This document shows, one piece after another, positions 44,701-56,459 of a stretch of 64,000 bases of DNA. A program made the position numbers and the translations under genes. The stretch is from Strix aluco (taxonomy: Eukaryota > Chordata > Aves > Strigiformes > Strigidae). The first letter of the stretch is position 1; the number at the start of each line of letters is the position of its first letter. The notes beneath the pieces were generated by a model that was given only the letters and a program-made list of their open reading frames with translations, had not been told where the DNA came from and did not search any database. The stretch spans positions 47,188,828 to 47,252,827 of the forward strand of contig NC_133970.1 in assembly GCF_031877795.1 (NCBI RefSeq), read 5' to 3'.

Positions 44701-47700
44701 CCTGCAACAGTTGTATTGATTCCCATGACAAGTGGGGGGGGGGAGAATCCAAAATAGAGCTACTGTGGTAGCTGAGTTGAGAAGTACCTTATCAGTAATG
44801 ATGTGCTCAAAAGCATAGTACAATGGTAAAAAGTACTGGTCCAATTGCACCACTTGAACTGAGCAACCTGTTCAGTTCCAGCTGTTAACTTAGTGATGTT
44901 GATTTGGCTATGATTTAAGTATGCAAAATGCACTTTTGGGAACTTAATTTAAATTTTCTATGTTCTTGCTAAAAACCAAACAGCTCAGAGGAGACTGATG
45001 TACTTATGAGAACACTGTTCTGATCAGCTGACAAATAGACTGAAATGGTAAGATGTCTGGGTAGTGGTTCACAGGCATGATCCTGTACCAACAGTGGTAC
45101 ATGCCAACAACTGTAGCTGATATGACTACTTAATGTAATAAAATCTCTATATACTTCACAGTAGGTATTGGGGGGAAGGGAGCAGCATGAAGAAGGTATT
45201 CCCTGAGGTGTCTACTACCACACTTATATCCTGCTAAATAGATGAATGTCACCCTTACCTGTTTCTCATTACTGGCTGTATATGATCGAGACAGCTGGAC
45301 CATGTGCCCTATTCTCCAATATGTAAGTACAGCTGTAACTTATTGCAAAGGGTATTCCTGTTGGCAAAGGAAGCCCTTGGCATAAGGCTGCCTTAATACC
45401 TCTGCAAAGTATTGATTCATACTCTTCTAGGTGAGAGGACATCAAACAGGGCTTAAAGGAAGTTGCATAAAAGAAGTAGGGGCAGCTCCCTAAAGTAAAA
45501 TCCTGTTAATCTGGAAATACTCTGGCCAACAGGCCAAGTGTCTGGTTTAACCAAGGCCATGATACCAAGCAAATGATCTCTTAACCACAAATTGAGTTTC
45601 TAGTGGCCTAAACAGGACAGCTGAATAGGGTTTTTTTAACTATGATCTTGGTTTCACTGCTATCAAGGAATCTCAGGAGAAACTGAGTTGCAGGGGCATC
45701 ATTAATCTAGACTTTACTGATTGAGGGAATAATAGCTTCCCTTGTCAGGTAAGCTAGGTCAACATACTTTTCAGTTGTCTCTTACAGGACTAACCACAGG
45801 GGCTTGGGTTAGACTTGGCAGAATAAGAGCCTGTATTTAGTCAACTTTCTGGCAATTGATGCTGGTTTTGCATTCCAGACATGGCATAAACTGGAGGGGA
45901 ACAGTTCTCAAGCTGTCTATGAACTCTTCCACCACTTGTATTCAAGCAGGTACTTGTTATGTATTAGTGTGAACAATATATATCAGGTATAACCCTACCT
46001 GTAGGTAAGGCTAATATCTTTTGTGTGTATTAGTCACTGGCTATGCCAGTTCTTAACAGACTAATTTGATTATTTTCATAGAGGAGGCAAACTAATGGTA
46101 GTACTTGCATCAGAGCAAGCAGCTGGAGTTTTCCATCTAAATGATAGTAATCTTGTGTCATATTACAGGAAGTTTATTTAACTTGAACTCGGACACTTTC
46201 AGATGCTAGAGCAGTAGGTGTTCTAATAATGAAACAACACTTATATTTTATTTGACTCCTCAGCATGAATGACCCTGTTTAAAAGGTAAAAGTCTGAATA
46301 GCACATTCATATTTCTGATTCATTAATGCATGCTTAGTGCTTCTCAAGGCTACTTGGGGCACTATCATTGCAGCAGGAACTAGGCAGAAAATATGATAGC
46401 TAATTATGCACATAAGGATTTGTTAGATGCAAATGTCACTCAGTCATAGAGGGGCTCACACAAATGCACTATTATACTTCTAATGTGGGTAGAATCCTGC
46501 TAGTCAATATTGTCCATTATTGGTAAATGTATCTGTCTTTACAGCTTTGACTCTTGCTAGTCATTGTATGTATTGCTGTTAGCCCTTAGTCTACTTCTTC
46601 AACCTGAAAAAAAATGAAGTGTTGAATTCACTCAGGTGGATAGCTTGTCTACCAGCCTTCTGAAACAGCTCTTCTGTCAAGAACTTGATGGCTAGAGATA
46701 TTTCTAAGGATATTGTGCAGGTCCTGATACAACCTTCTAACTAGAAAAATCTAATTCTTCAAGAAGGGAGCAGGGAACAACCTGCCTTGGAAACATGTTC
46801 AGCACTTGAACTATTGCTGTACTTCTGGTTACTACTTCATCCTAACAGGCTATATTGCAGTAAAAGCTTCTCTTGTCCTCTTCTGGCCTCTCAGATTCTA
46901 ATTTGAGGTTAATATTTACATGCAATAACTCTTTAAGCTGAATCATGTGCTTGCGGTATCAAGGGACAGAAGAGGAGCATGGGTTGTGAAAAGGACAAAG
47001 TATTAGAGTGCTGAATAGATGTTTTAGTTTCTGTCTTGCCTCTGACTTTTTTTCAGTGTCCCTAATGTCTCCTCAGGCAGCCTTTCATCAACATTAAGGC
47101 AATTATCTTTGTCTGCTGGGGGGGGAAAAGCCTGTTTGTTGGGTGAAGATTATTGTCCAGTCTTTAAATCCTGTGACAGACTACAGCCATAATGAAGATT
47201 CTCAATCCCCTGGGCACAGGGCAAAAATCTAATCATTAAGTGTAGCCACCCCTTGCTCAAATAAGGGATAAATGTGAAAGCATCTCTTAAGGGAAACTAA
47301 ATGTTGCTCAACAAAATTGTTTGGCATGTGCTTCAATTCTTGGTAAGAAACAGGTATTTTGAGGATGTCTTGTCACTTCTAACAGCTGTCCTTATAGGGA
47401 GTTCAGAGAAGACACAGAATACTGTATGCCCGAAGTCCTAAGACTGACTTTCCCAGGGTAGATGTGTGAAAATGAAGTACAATGAAGAGTTGCCTGACTT
47501 GAGACAGTAGGTAACAGCTCATACTTCAAGGCCTATGTATTGAGGGCCTGAAATGGTCTTCCCCTAAGGAGTGATCAGTACTTGCTCTTCACAGGATAGT
47601 CCCTCTAGGAAAGGGGGGAGATGCTGCTAGTGGCCTCTTAACAAGCCCTTTCTGGAGTAAATTGAAAAGTAGGTGAGCATAATGTAATGTGTATCTACTG

Positions 47701-48689
47701 ATACAGGCAAGAGTTTGGGGCACTTCTCCCAGGGTAGCAACATCCAGAAATCTGTAGTCTAAGACTTTTGAAATAGTGCATTTAGCATAGTAGTTAAAAC
47801 GGGCCATACAATTGCATAGCAAGTAATTAAGCTGTGGTGATGGCAATGGATTTATCTACATGGAGAAGATTCAAAAGACATCACTTAAGTCTGCTGACAT
47901 AGTTGCTGTGGGAGTGATCTTGCTCTTCACTATGACAGTATAACTGAAGGCATGCCTGTCCTTGCACAAAAGCACATGCATCTCTAACTCTGCCACACTG
48001 CTGGCTGGCTCTTTTCAGATGAACTCAGAATTCAAGTGTAATAAAACAGTTCTAGTCTCTTGTTGCCTTACTCCTGCAGTCTGAGTAAGGGACTGAATCC
48101 TGCAAAAGGAAGACTCCAATCAAGAATGAGAACTGCAAACAGATTTTAATTTAACTTTAGTTACTTGCATGTAGACCATACCATCACTCTCCATTAAGAA
48201 AAACCAAACTTGAGTGTGACAAATACTTTGTGCTGTAGCACAGCTTTAACTTGGGTCTACAGCACAGAATCCAAATTTAGTTGTGGCTGAGACTCTCATA
48301 CCCCAAGCAGACTAGATTGCTGCTAGCTCAAGCTACATAATGTTGCTTCCTGCCCCAGTGAAATTTTAAAGCCTGAGGGGATTTTTGTGCTGGTCTGGTG
48401 GCTTAACTAAGATGTCAAGTAGCTATTAAAATATGAACTTGTATTAAGGCAGCCTTTATCCTTGCATTCTTAGTTTAGCAGCTAATTTTCTTGCTCCAGA
48501 GATGTGATTCTCAAAGATACTGAGTTCTCCAAAGGTATGATAAATAACTGTAATAAAATACTGTGAGCTCTCACCAGGCAAGATGAGCTGTGTCAGACCC
48601 CAGATAAGAGTTTGTCCTGTAAACTGGCCATAAAGCTGTCATTAACACTCTCAAACCGAATTGTTAACACTGAGAATGGCTGAACCCTT
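41764..48689 (+). other. DAB2: DAB2 intron 1, long middle part
   Basis: Nearly 7 kb with no convincing frame, repeat or RNA gene. Short runs of G (for example near 44737 and 47119) are the only simple repeats noticed. Confidence 0.5.
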
Positions 48690-49054
48690 ACAAATACCCC
48701 TATCGTGGAGAAGCTCAGACTTGTGTGCATCCCATTCCCTGTCTCCCTGCACTGCTCGGGGGGAGGAGGTAGAGAAACTGGAAGTGAAGTTGAGCCTGGG
48801 AAGAGGGGAGGGTGGGGGGAAGGTGTTTTTAAGATGTGGTTGTATTTCTCATTACCCTACTGATTTGATTGGTAATAAATTAAATTTCCCCGAGTTGAGT
48901 CTATTTTGCCTGTGATGGTAATTGGTGAGTGATCTCCCTGTCCTTATCTTGACCCACAAGCCTTTTGTCATATTTTCTTTCCCCTCTCCAGTTGAGGAGG
49001 GGAGTGTTAGAGTGGCTTAGTGGGCACCTGGTATCCAGCCAAGGTCAACCCACA
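48690..49054 (+). mobile_element. 5'-truncated bird ERVL LTR
   Basis: The 3' part of an LTR: an AATAAATTAAA signal near 48875, ending AAGGTCAACCCACA like the LTR-G family. The promoter half is missing or unrecognisable. It lies in DAB2 intron 1 in sense orientation. Confidence 0.7.
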
Positions 49055-49589
49055 ATACCATCTTCCCCCACCTTGGAGTTTTGTGGCTGTGTGGGTCTAT
49101 GCAAATAAGTGATCTGGCCTCCATGGGATGGAGACAGATGGCAATAATGGAGGGATGACTAGAGTGTAAAGATAACTGTCAATCTGGAGTTCTACCACTT
49201 TACAGCTGCCAAAGTGAGGTCTTGCTTGTGTATATTTGTTCCTTCCTAGGTTATTTGTTTGTTATTGCCCCTTAACTTTACTTCAGAGTCAGATACTTAC
49301 TGTGGCTGTGTAACACCAGAGCTGGGTGTAGCTTTGCCAACTAAACTGGGGAAGCAGGATCACTGACAGGTAGGACTCAGTGCCTTGAAGTTGCTGTTTC
49401 TTCTTTCCAGCATGAAGCTGGGTGGAATGTCTTAAAGCTCAACTCCTAGAGAGCATATATTCAGGTATTAGTGGGCTTCAGTGTTCAACAGAAAAAAACT
49501 GGACTAACAGGTCTAATAGAATATTTATTCTTCAAGGTAAAATATTATTCCTGCCTACTGATTGTTATTTGGATTTTTAAAAACTATAG

Positions 49590-49615
49590 CAAGCATAGCT
49601 GACCACTATCTCATC
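49590..49615 (+). other. DAB2: DAB2 exon 2, 5' untranslated part
   Basis: Acceptor ACTATAG ends at 49589, and 26 bases follow before the ATG. The acceptor is predicted from position only. Confidence 0.5.
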
Positions 49616-49709
49616 ATGTCTACTGAAGCTGAAACTGCTACTATCAACAGCCAGCCTGAGCAACAGGCTCCACTGAAAGCACAACCTTCGAAGAAGGAAA
49701 AAAAGAAAA
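49616..49709 (+). CDS. DAB2: DAB2 exon 2, start codon and N-terminus
   Basis: DAB2 is an endocytic adaptor that links NPxY-containing receptors (LDL-receptor family, integrins) to clathrin and AP-2, and it also acts in TGF-beta and Wnt signalling. This exon gives Met-Ser-Thr-Glu and a hydrophilic stretch ending in a Lys-rich cluster (KKEKKK), matching the vertebrate DAB2 N-terminus ahead of the PTB domain. The donor is GTAAGG at 49710, and it ends one base into a codon. The Met is chosen because it is the conserved start and no upstream in-frame Met lies in the exon. Confidence 0.93.
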
Positions 49710-50502
49710 GTAAGGAATATTTACCTCTTGAACACTTCCTCTAGTCAGTCTCCTTTAATCTTTTGCACTTGCCTAAAACTAAGATCACCCTCACACCATA
49801 GTTCAAATAATTCTGAGGCTTCAAGCTGACTGGAAGAGTGAATAAATAAGCTAGTAAAATAAATCTAACCAGAAGGTAGCCTTTTAGCTTGAAAGGTTTT
49901 TTTCCAGCTTTAAGTTCTGAAGCTCTCAGTTCCACTTTAAATGACTCATTTGCTGAGTCTGACAAGTCACCAAAAGCCTGGAGAAATGAAAGCCTACTGA
50001 GGAGGTGACCAGACCCAGGACCATCCTGGTAGCTGTCAGTCTGAACCTGAACTTAATTCCTCCCTCCCTCTAGAGAGGGAGTGACATGCTGGACACAGAT
50101 ACAGATTCTAGTCCAGAGAAGCTAGAAAACTCATTTAATGAGAATTATTGTAGATCAGATAATAGATTTTTTGATAGATTAGGTCATGTAAATGTAATTA
50201 CCTCAGAGGTACATACCTAGGCACATACTCTGAGCATGTTGAGCATGCAGAGAAGAAAACCAAACAGTTCTGAGTAGTGGGAACAGTGGAAATAGCAAAT
50301 ATAGCTAAAAGTGATTACAGGGATGGGGGTACCAGGACTTGTAGGATGGTGCTGATAGAAAGTTCTAGCACAGGGACTAGGTGATTCTTGCATGCCAAGA
50401 AGAGATTTGACTATGCCAGAATTAGAGGCTAACATCTAAAAGGCTTATTGAACATTCTGTATGGCCATGGGAAGTAGCACTTTGCTTGGTGGTGTTTAGC
50501 AC

Positions 50503-50866
50503 TGTCCTGGTTTAACCAGGATAGGGTTAAGTTTCCCCAGCAGTGGGGGGGGAGCTCTAGCCGGGTTATTCAGATACCAGGCAGATGTCACATCCTGGCA
50601 GGTCACATTTTCCTGGCGTGGGAGCGCGGTGCACTCGTGGTTTTGTACATCGTGCTTCTCACTGCTGTTATTTGGTAGCTATTTTGCTCTGTTCATTGCT
50701 ATCACTATTACTGTTATTGTTATTGCTGTTGTTTGTTGTGTTGCTATTGCACTGTTGTATTAAACCTTTCCTTATTTCAGTCTTGGGGCTTTGTATTTCA
50801 CTCCCTTTGTGGGGGAGGGGCAGCGGCCACGTGGTCTCAGACCCCGGCAGGGGCTAAACCATCACA
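50503..50866 (+). mobile_element. 5' LTR of ERVL copy 2
   Basis: 364 bp, TGTCCTGG to ATCACA. The TTATTG-rich centre and the ATTAAA signal are as in copy 1, but the upstream (U3) part differs and is closest to the solo LTR at 26965-27329. Confidence 0.94.
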
Positions 50867-50870
50867 ACTT

Positions 50871-50888
50871 TGGCGCCCAACGTGAGGC
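50871..50888 (+). other. Primer-binding site, tRNA-Lys1,2 (one mismatch)
   Basis: TGGCGCCCAACGTGAGGC differs at one base from the perfect Lys1,2 site of copy 1. Confidence 0.9.
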
Positions 50889-50982
50889 TGGAGAAGACTG
50901 AAATAAGGACAAAAGGAGAAGTGTGTTAGAGCAATCTGTTAAGTGTAATTTTTCTGTTTTTACTTGTATTGGTTGATAAGAA

Positions 50983-52842
50983 ATGTTTGCTATGCTGGGC
51001 AACTTGCTTGCGTGGTGGGGCTGGATTAATCCTCACGTCCACTCTGTGCTCCTAGTGCTGGTGTATGTTCTCGGTGGAAAATGTGTCAAGGGTCTTGTTC
51101 TGGTCTACTGGTTACTGTCTGCTTATAATGGGCTCGTTTTGCTGCTTGTGGGGGTGAACCGGTACCTGTTTGCTGCCTGGTCTTTTGTTAAGGGTCTCAC
51201 CCCCTCTAAGGGTGAGCCAGGGGAAGAGATCCTCTCGGTTTTTGAGAGTTTCAGCTATCCCTGGAGCACCCAGGCCAGTGTGCTTGCGGCTCTGTGCTTT
51301 CTGAATGTCTGCCAGATCTTGTTTTGGGCCATGCGGTACTTCTCCAACAATAGCACCACCCGGAAACCTGCCCCGGGGGCAGATAGCTATAAATGGCAAG
51401 GTGTGTGGGAGAAGATGGGCAAGTACCTGAGTGAGTGGTCACCCCCAACGTTCTGGGATTTTACTCCCGAACAAATGGAGAGTCCTGATAAACTGGTAGA
51501 GTGTTTGGAAAAGGTGTGCTGCCAATCTGACAAACCCCGGGAGACGCAGCTCGCTGCGATGTGCTGGGGGCTTGCCCATGCTTACCGCATCGCCCTTAAC
51601 ACTGATCACTGCCCTCAAGGGGGAGAAGGGGCTGCAGGGTCTGAAAGTGAACCTACTGGTACAGCAGCTGGGCCAGAGGGACAGGCAGCGCCAGTACTGG
51701 TCGCCTCCACCAGCACAGCAGCTGAGCCAGAGGGACAAGCAGTACCAATATCAGTTGCCCCGATACGGAAAACAAATTACACCAAAAAATCCCCTCGCAG
51801 TGCACAGGGTGATAATGGACCAGGCCCATCACGAGAGCAGGAGGAAGAGCCGGAGGTAACCATCCGATCTCTATCCCTCAGTGAGTTGCAAGATATGCGG
51901 AAGGATTTCAGCCGCATTGCAGGCGAGCAAATTTGCACCTGGTTGCTCCGGTGCTGGGATAGTGGAGCTGCTGGTTTGGAATTGGAGGGGAGAGAGGCCA
52001 AGCAGGTGGGACCTTTAGCCAAGCAGGCTGGTATTGACAAGGCAATAGGGAAACAGGCTCAAACCCTCGGCCTTTGGAGGCGACTCCTGCTCGCTGTGAG
52101 GGAGAGGTACCCCTACAAGGATGGTGCTCTATGTTGGTTAGGCAAGTGGACCGACATGGAGAGAGGCATTCAGAACCTCAGGGAAATGGCTGTGTTTGAC
52201 ATGGTCTATGGTGATCTGAATGATGAGCAGTCACCCATGGATCCAGATCAGGCCCCTTGCACACAGTCGATGTGGCGGAAGTTCCTGCAAAGTGGACCAG
52301 AGGGACATTCCAAAGCATTAGCAGCAGCATCCTGGTGGTGGGACACTCAGACAGTAGATGAAGTGACTATGCAGCTCCGGCACTATGAGGGAAGTCTCCC
52401 TTCCTCCCAACATGCTTTGGTTTCAGCCGTAGAGGAACTGTCTCAGAGGCTCCAGAAAATGGAACAGGACATGTCCTATGTTCCACCTGCACGGGCCGAT
52501 GTCTCAGCTATTAGAAGCAGGCGATTCCCCACCCAAGAGAAGGGCAGTGGAAGACACACACCACAGGGCACCCTGTGGTTCTTTCTCCGCGACCATGGGG
52601 AAAACATGAGGAAGTGGCATGGACAGCCCACTTCCACCCTAGCTACACGAGTACAGCAACTGAAAGGGAAGACTACCATGAAAGGGGAGTCTTCCAAGAG
52701 AGATGCAGCTCCAGTGTCTAGTCAGAAATCCCCCAGACAGAATAGAATGGCCAACAGTATGCTTGACCCTCTTGAGGGGACCAGGAAGTCATTCTTGCAG
52801 GAGTCACTCTTAGATCAAGTGAGTGATGGTGAGCAGGATTAG
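50983..52842 (+). CDS. gag: ERVL gag, intact 619-codon frame
   Basis: Structural polyprotein of an ERVL-type element. The start is the first in-frame ATG after the PBS. The N-terminus is strikingly hydrophobic: predicted membrane-like segments at about residues 18-32, 37-58 and 97-117, with no Met-Gly myristoylation start. A Thr/Ala/Pro/Gln-rich, degenerate tandem-like linker follows at about 210-265, then a helical Trp-rich region likely to be capsid (about 300-480) and a basic C-terminus. No CCHC zinc knuckle is visible. It ends TAG with pol in the same frame. The gag of copy 1 shares the design, so the hydrophobic start is a family property. Whether it is expressed is unknown. Confidence 0.85.
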   Translation: MFAMLGNLLAWWGWINPHVHSVLLVLVYVLGGKCVKGLVLVYWLLSAYNGLVLLLVGVNRYLFAAWSFVKGLTPSKGEPGEEILSVFESFSYPWSTQASVLAALCFLNVCQILFWAMRYFSNNSTTRKPAPGADSYKWQGVWEKMGKYLSEWSPPTFWDFTPEQMESPDKLVECLEKVCCQSDKPRETQLAAMCWGLAHAYRIALNTDHCPQGGEGAAGSESEPTGTAAGPEGQAAPVLVASTSTAAEPEGQAVPISVAPIRKTNYTKKSPRSAQGDNGPGPSREQEEEPEVTIRSLSLSELQDMRKDFSRIAGEQICTWLLRCWDSGAAGLELEGREAKQVGPLAKQAGIDKAIGKQAQTLGLWRRLLLAVRERYPYKDGALCWLGKWTDMERGIQNLREMAVFDMVYGDLNDEQSPMDPDQAPCTQSMWRKFLQSGPEGHSKALAAASWWWDTQTVDEVTMQLRHYEGSLPSSQHALVSAVEELSQRLQKMEQDMSYVPPARADVSAIRSRRFPTQEKGSGRHTPQGTLWFFLRDHGENMRKWHGQPTSTLATRVQQLKGKTTMKGESSKRDAAPVSSQKSPRQNRMANSMLDPLEGTRKSFLQESLLDQVSDGEQD

Positions 52843-52870
52843 AGGGGCCCTGCCTCCAGCCAGGTGGAGG
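52840..52870 (+). promoter_or_regulatory. Candidate UAG readthrough signal between gag and pol, copy 2
   Basis: TAG (52840-52842), ten bases, then CCTCCA (52853-52858) pairing with TGGAGG (52865-52870). The loop GCCAGG is complementary to CCTGGC at 52912-52917, so a wide pseudoknot is conceivable. Gag and pol are in the same frame, as in gammaretroviruses that use UAG suppression. Confidence 0.5.
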
Positions 52871-55800
52871 AAAGGGATAATTGGATTTACTGGAAGGTGT
52901 GGATCCGATGGCCTGGCACATCAGACCCACAAGAATATAAGGCCTTGGTAGACACTGGCGCACAGTGCACCCTGATGCCATCAAGCCACAGTGGGGTTGA
53001 ACTCATCTGTATCTCCGGAGTGACAGGGGGGTCCCAACAGCTGACCCTATTAGAAGCTGAAGTAAGCTTAACTGGGAAGGACTGGCATAAGCACCCCATT
53101 GTGACTGGCCCAGATGCCCCGTGCATCCTAGGTATAGACTTCCTCAGGAGAGGGTACTTTAAAGACCCAAAAGGGTACCGGTGGGCCTTTGATATAGCTG
53201 CCCTGGAGGAGGTTGAGCAATTGTCCACTTTACCCGGCCTCTCAGAGGACCCCTCGGTGGTGGGGTTGCTTAAGGTTGAAGAGCAGCGAGTGCCAATTGC
53301 TACCAAGACAGTGCACCGGCGGCAGTACCGCACTAACCGAGATTCCCTGGTCCCCATCCATCAGCTGATCCGTCGACTAGAAAGCCAGAAGGTGATCAGC
53401 AAGACTCACTCACCTTTCAACAGCCCTATATGGCCAGTGAGAAAACCTAATGGCGAATGGAGACTGACCGTGGACTACCGTGGCCTGAATGAAGTTACGC
53501 CAGCGATGAGTGCTGCAGTGCCGGACATGCTAGAGCTCCAATATGAGCTGGAGTCGAAGGCAGCCAAGTGGTACGCCACGATTGACATCGCTAACGCGTT
53601 CTTCTCCATTCCAATAGCACCAGAGTGCAGACCACAGTTTGCATTCACTTGGAGGGGTATCCAGTACACCTGGAATCGATTGCCCCAGGGGTGGAAACAC
53701 AGCTCCACCATTTGCCATAGACTGGTCCATACTGCACTGGAGAAAGGTGGGGCTCCAGAACACCTGCAGTTCATTGATGATATCATTGTATGGGGGGACA
53801 CAGCTGAGGAAGTCTTTGAGAAAGGAAAGAAGGTAATTGAAATCCTCCTGAAGGCTGGTTTTGCCATCAAGTGACAGAAAGTTAAGGGGCCTGGAAGGGA
53901 GATTCAGTTCCTAGGAATAAAATGGCAAGATGGGCGCCGCCACATCCCAATGGAGGTGATAAACAAGATAACAGCCATGGCCCCACCAACCACCAAAAAA
54001 GAGATTCAATCTTTCCTGGGCGCTGTGGGGTTCTGGAGGATGCACATCCCAAACTACAGCCTGATTGTGAGCCCTCTCTACCACGTAACCCGCAAGAAGA
54101 ACGATTTTAAATGGGGCCCTGAGCAACAACAAGCCTTTGAACAAATTAAGCAGGAGATTACCCAGGCAGTGGCCCTCGGGCCAGTCCGGGCAGGGCAGGA
54201 GATTAAGAACGTGCTCTACACCGCAGCCGGGGAGAATGGCCCTTCCTGGAGCCTTTGGCAGAGAGCAGATGGGGAATCCCGAGGCCGACCTCTAGGCTTT
54301 TGGAGCCGGGGATACAAAGGCTCTGAAGCTAACTATACCCTGACTGAGAAGGAGATACTGGCAGCGTACGAAGGAATTCGAGCTGCCTCAGAAGTGGTCG
54401 GCACTGAGACACAGCTCCTCCTGGCACCCCGACTGCCGGTGCTGGGATGGATGTTCAAAGGAAAGGCTCCCTCCACACATCATGCAACAGATGCCACGTG
54501 GAGTAAATGGGTTGCGTTGATAACACAACGGGCTCGAATAGGGAACCTCGACCCCCCAGGATTAGTGGAAATGATCATGAACTGGCCAGAGAGCAAAGAT
54601 GCTGGGATGTCACCAGAACAAGAGGTGAAACGTGCTGAGGAGGCCCCACCATATAACGAGCTGCCAGAGGAAGAAAAACAATATGCCCTGTTCACTGATG
54701 GGTCTTGTCGCATTTTGGGAAAACATCGACGATGGAAGGCTGCGGTGTGGCATCCCACATGAGAAACCACTGAAGCTGTTGAGGGACAAGGTGAATCGAG
54801 CCAGTTCGCAGAGGTGAAAGCCATCCAATTGGCTTTGGAGTTTGCTGAGCGAGAAAAGTGGCCGAGGCTCTATATCTACACTGACTCGTGGGTGGTGGCA
54901 AGTGCCCTGTAGATGTGGTTGCAGCAATGGAAACAGAACAACTGGCAACGCAAGGGCAGACCCATCTGGGCCGCTGAAGTATGGCAGGACATTGCAGCCC
55001 GGGTGGAGAACCTCGTTGTGAAGGTGCGCCATGTGGACGCCCATATACCCAAGAGTCGGGCCACTGCTGAACATCAACATAACCAGCAGGCGGACCAGGC
55101 TGCTAAGATCGAGGTGGCTCAGGTGGACTTGGACTGGCAGCGTAACGGTGAACTGTTCATAGCCCGGTGGGCCCATGAGACCTCGGGCCACCAAGGCAGA
55201 GATGCAACATACAGGTGGGCTCGAGATCGAGGGGTGGACCTCACCATTGACACCATCGCAGAGATCATCCACGGATGTGAGACGTGTGCTGCAATCAAAC
55301 AAGCCAAACGGGTGAAGCCCCAGCGGAATGAAGATCGATGGATGAAATATAAATATGCAGAGGCCTGGCAGATCGACTACATCACACTGCCACAGACCCA
55401 CCAAGACAAGCGCCACGTGCTCACAATGGTGGAAGCAACCACTGGGTGGCTCGAAACTTATCCAGTGTCCCACGCCGCCGCCCGAAATACCATCCTGGGC
55501 CTTGAAGAGCGAGTCCTGTGGCAACACGGCACCCCAGAGAGGATTGAGTCGGACAATGGGACTCACTTCCGAAATAACCTCATAGATGCCTGGGCAGAAG
55601 AACACGGCATCGAGTGGGTCTACCACATCCCCTACCACGCACCAGCCTCCGGGAAGATCGAGCGCTACAATGGACTGTTAAAAACTACCTTGAGAGCAAT
55701 GGGGGGTGGAACCTTCAAACACTGGGACACACATCTGACAAAGGCCACTTGGTTAGTGAACACAAGAGGATCTGCCAATCGAGCTGGCCCGGCTCAGTCA

Positions 55801-56022
55801 AAACTCCCACGTGTTGTAGACGGGGATAAAGTCCCTGTGGTGCGCATGAGGGATCTGCTGGGAAAAATGGTCTGGGTTAGTCCTGCGCCGGGCAAAGGCA
55901 AACCCATCCACGGGATTGTTTTTGCTCAAGGACCTGGGTGCACCTGGTGGGTGATGCAAAAGGATGGAGAGGTCCGATGCGTACCACAAGGGGACTTGAT
56001 TGTGGGTGAAAACACACCGTGA
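52843..56022 (+). pseudogene. pol: ERVL pol, copy 2: protease, RT, RNase H, integrase
   Basis: A single frame continuing from gag. Protease LVDTGAQ near 52950, RT with YRGLN, LPQGW and catalytic FIDDII near 53775, RNase H with LFTDGS near 54690 and IYTDSW near 54880. Integrase has HETSGH and CETC zinc ligands and the Asp, Asp, 35 residues, Glu triad (WQIDYI, SDNGTHF, KIERYNG). Stops: TGA 53872-53874 (shared with copy 1), TGA 54760-54762 (CGA in copy 1) and TAG 54910-54912 (TGG in copy 1). The C-terminal 369 codons with the whole integrase remain open. No full product is expected without suppression. Confidence 0.9.
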
Positions 56023-56104
56023 ATTATACTGTGTTTTTGTTAATTTTTCCTTGTCAATGCTAATTGCTAAGTGGCAGCTGGATGTGACGCACATGGTATA
56101 GAAT

Positions 56105-56114
56105 AAAGGGGTGG
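56105..56114 (+). other. Polypurine tract of ERVL copy 2
   Basis: AAAGGGGTGG just before the 3' LTR, identical to that of copy 1 at 24541-24550. Confidence 0.8.
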
Positions 56115-56118
56115 ATTA

Positions 56119-56459
56119 TGTCCTGGTTTAGCCAGGATAGGGTTAAGTTTCCCCAGCAGTGGGGGGGGAGCTCTAGCCGGGTTATTCAGATACCATGCGG
56201 ACGTCACATCCCGGCAGGTCACATGCACTCGTGGTTTTGTACATCGTGCTTCCCACTGCTGTACTTGGTAGCTATTTTGCCCTGTTCATTGCTATCACTA
56301 TTACTGTTATTGTTATTGTTGCTGTTTGTTGTGTTGCTGTTGCACTGTTGTATTAAACCTTTCCTTATTTCAGTCTTGGGGCTTTGTATTTCACTCCCTT
56401 TGTGGGGGAGGGGTAGTGGCCGCGTGGTCTCAGACCCTGGCAGGGGCTAAACCACCACA
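56119..56459 (+). mobile_element. 3' LTR of ERVL copy 2
   Basis: 341 bp, TGTCCTGG to CCACA. It is shorter than the 5' LTR mainly because about 22 bp are missing before GCACTCGTGG. It holds a sense-strand ATTAAA poly(A) signal within DAB2 intron 2. Confidence 0.94.

Larger units (their letters stand above)
50503..56459 (+). mobile_element. ERVL-type provirus copy 2, nearly intact
   Basis: A 5957-bp provirus: LTR, Lys PBS, gag, pol, polypurine tract, LTR. AGCAC at 50498-50502 recurs at 56460-56464, a perfect 5-bp target duplication. No env and no dUTPase are present. Gag is completely open. Pol has three in-frame stops. It has the same strand as DAB2, whereas most surviving intronic proviruses are antisense. 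The two LTRs differ by a deletion of about 22 bp in the 3' LTR and scattered substitutions, so it is not brand new. Confidence 0.95.

Noticed and set aside
40000..48600. Hidden additional gene in DAB2 intron 1
   Set aside because: Scanned the open frames listed by eye; none has splice-flanked, recognisable coding sequence.
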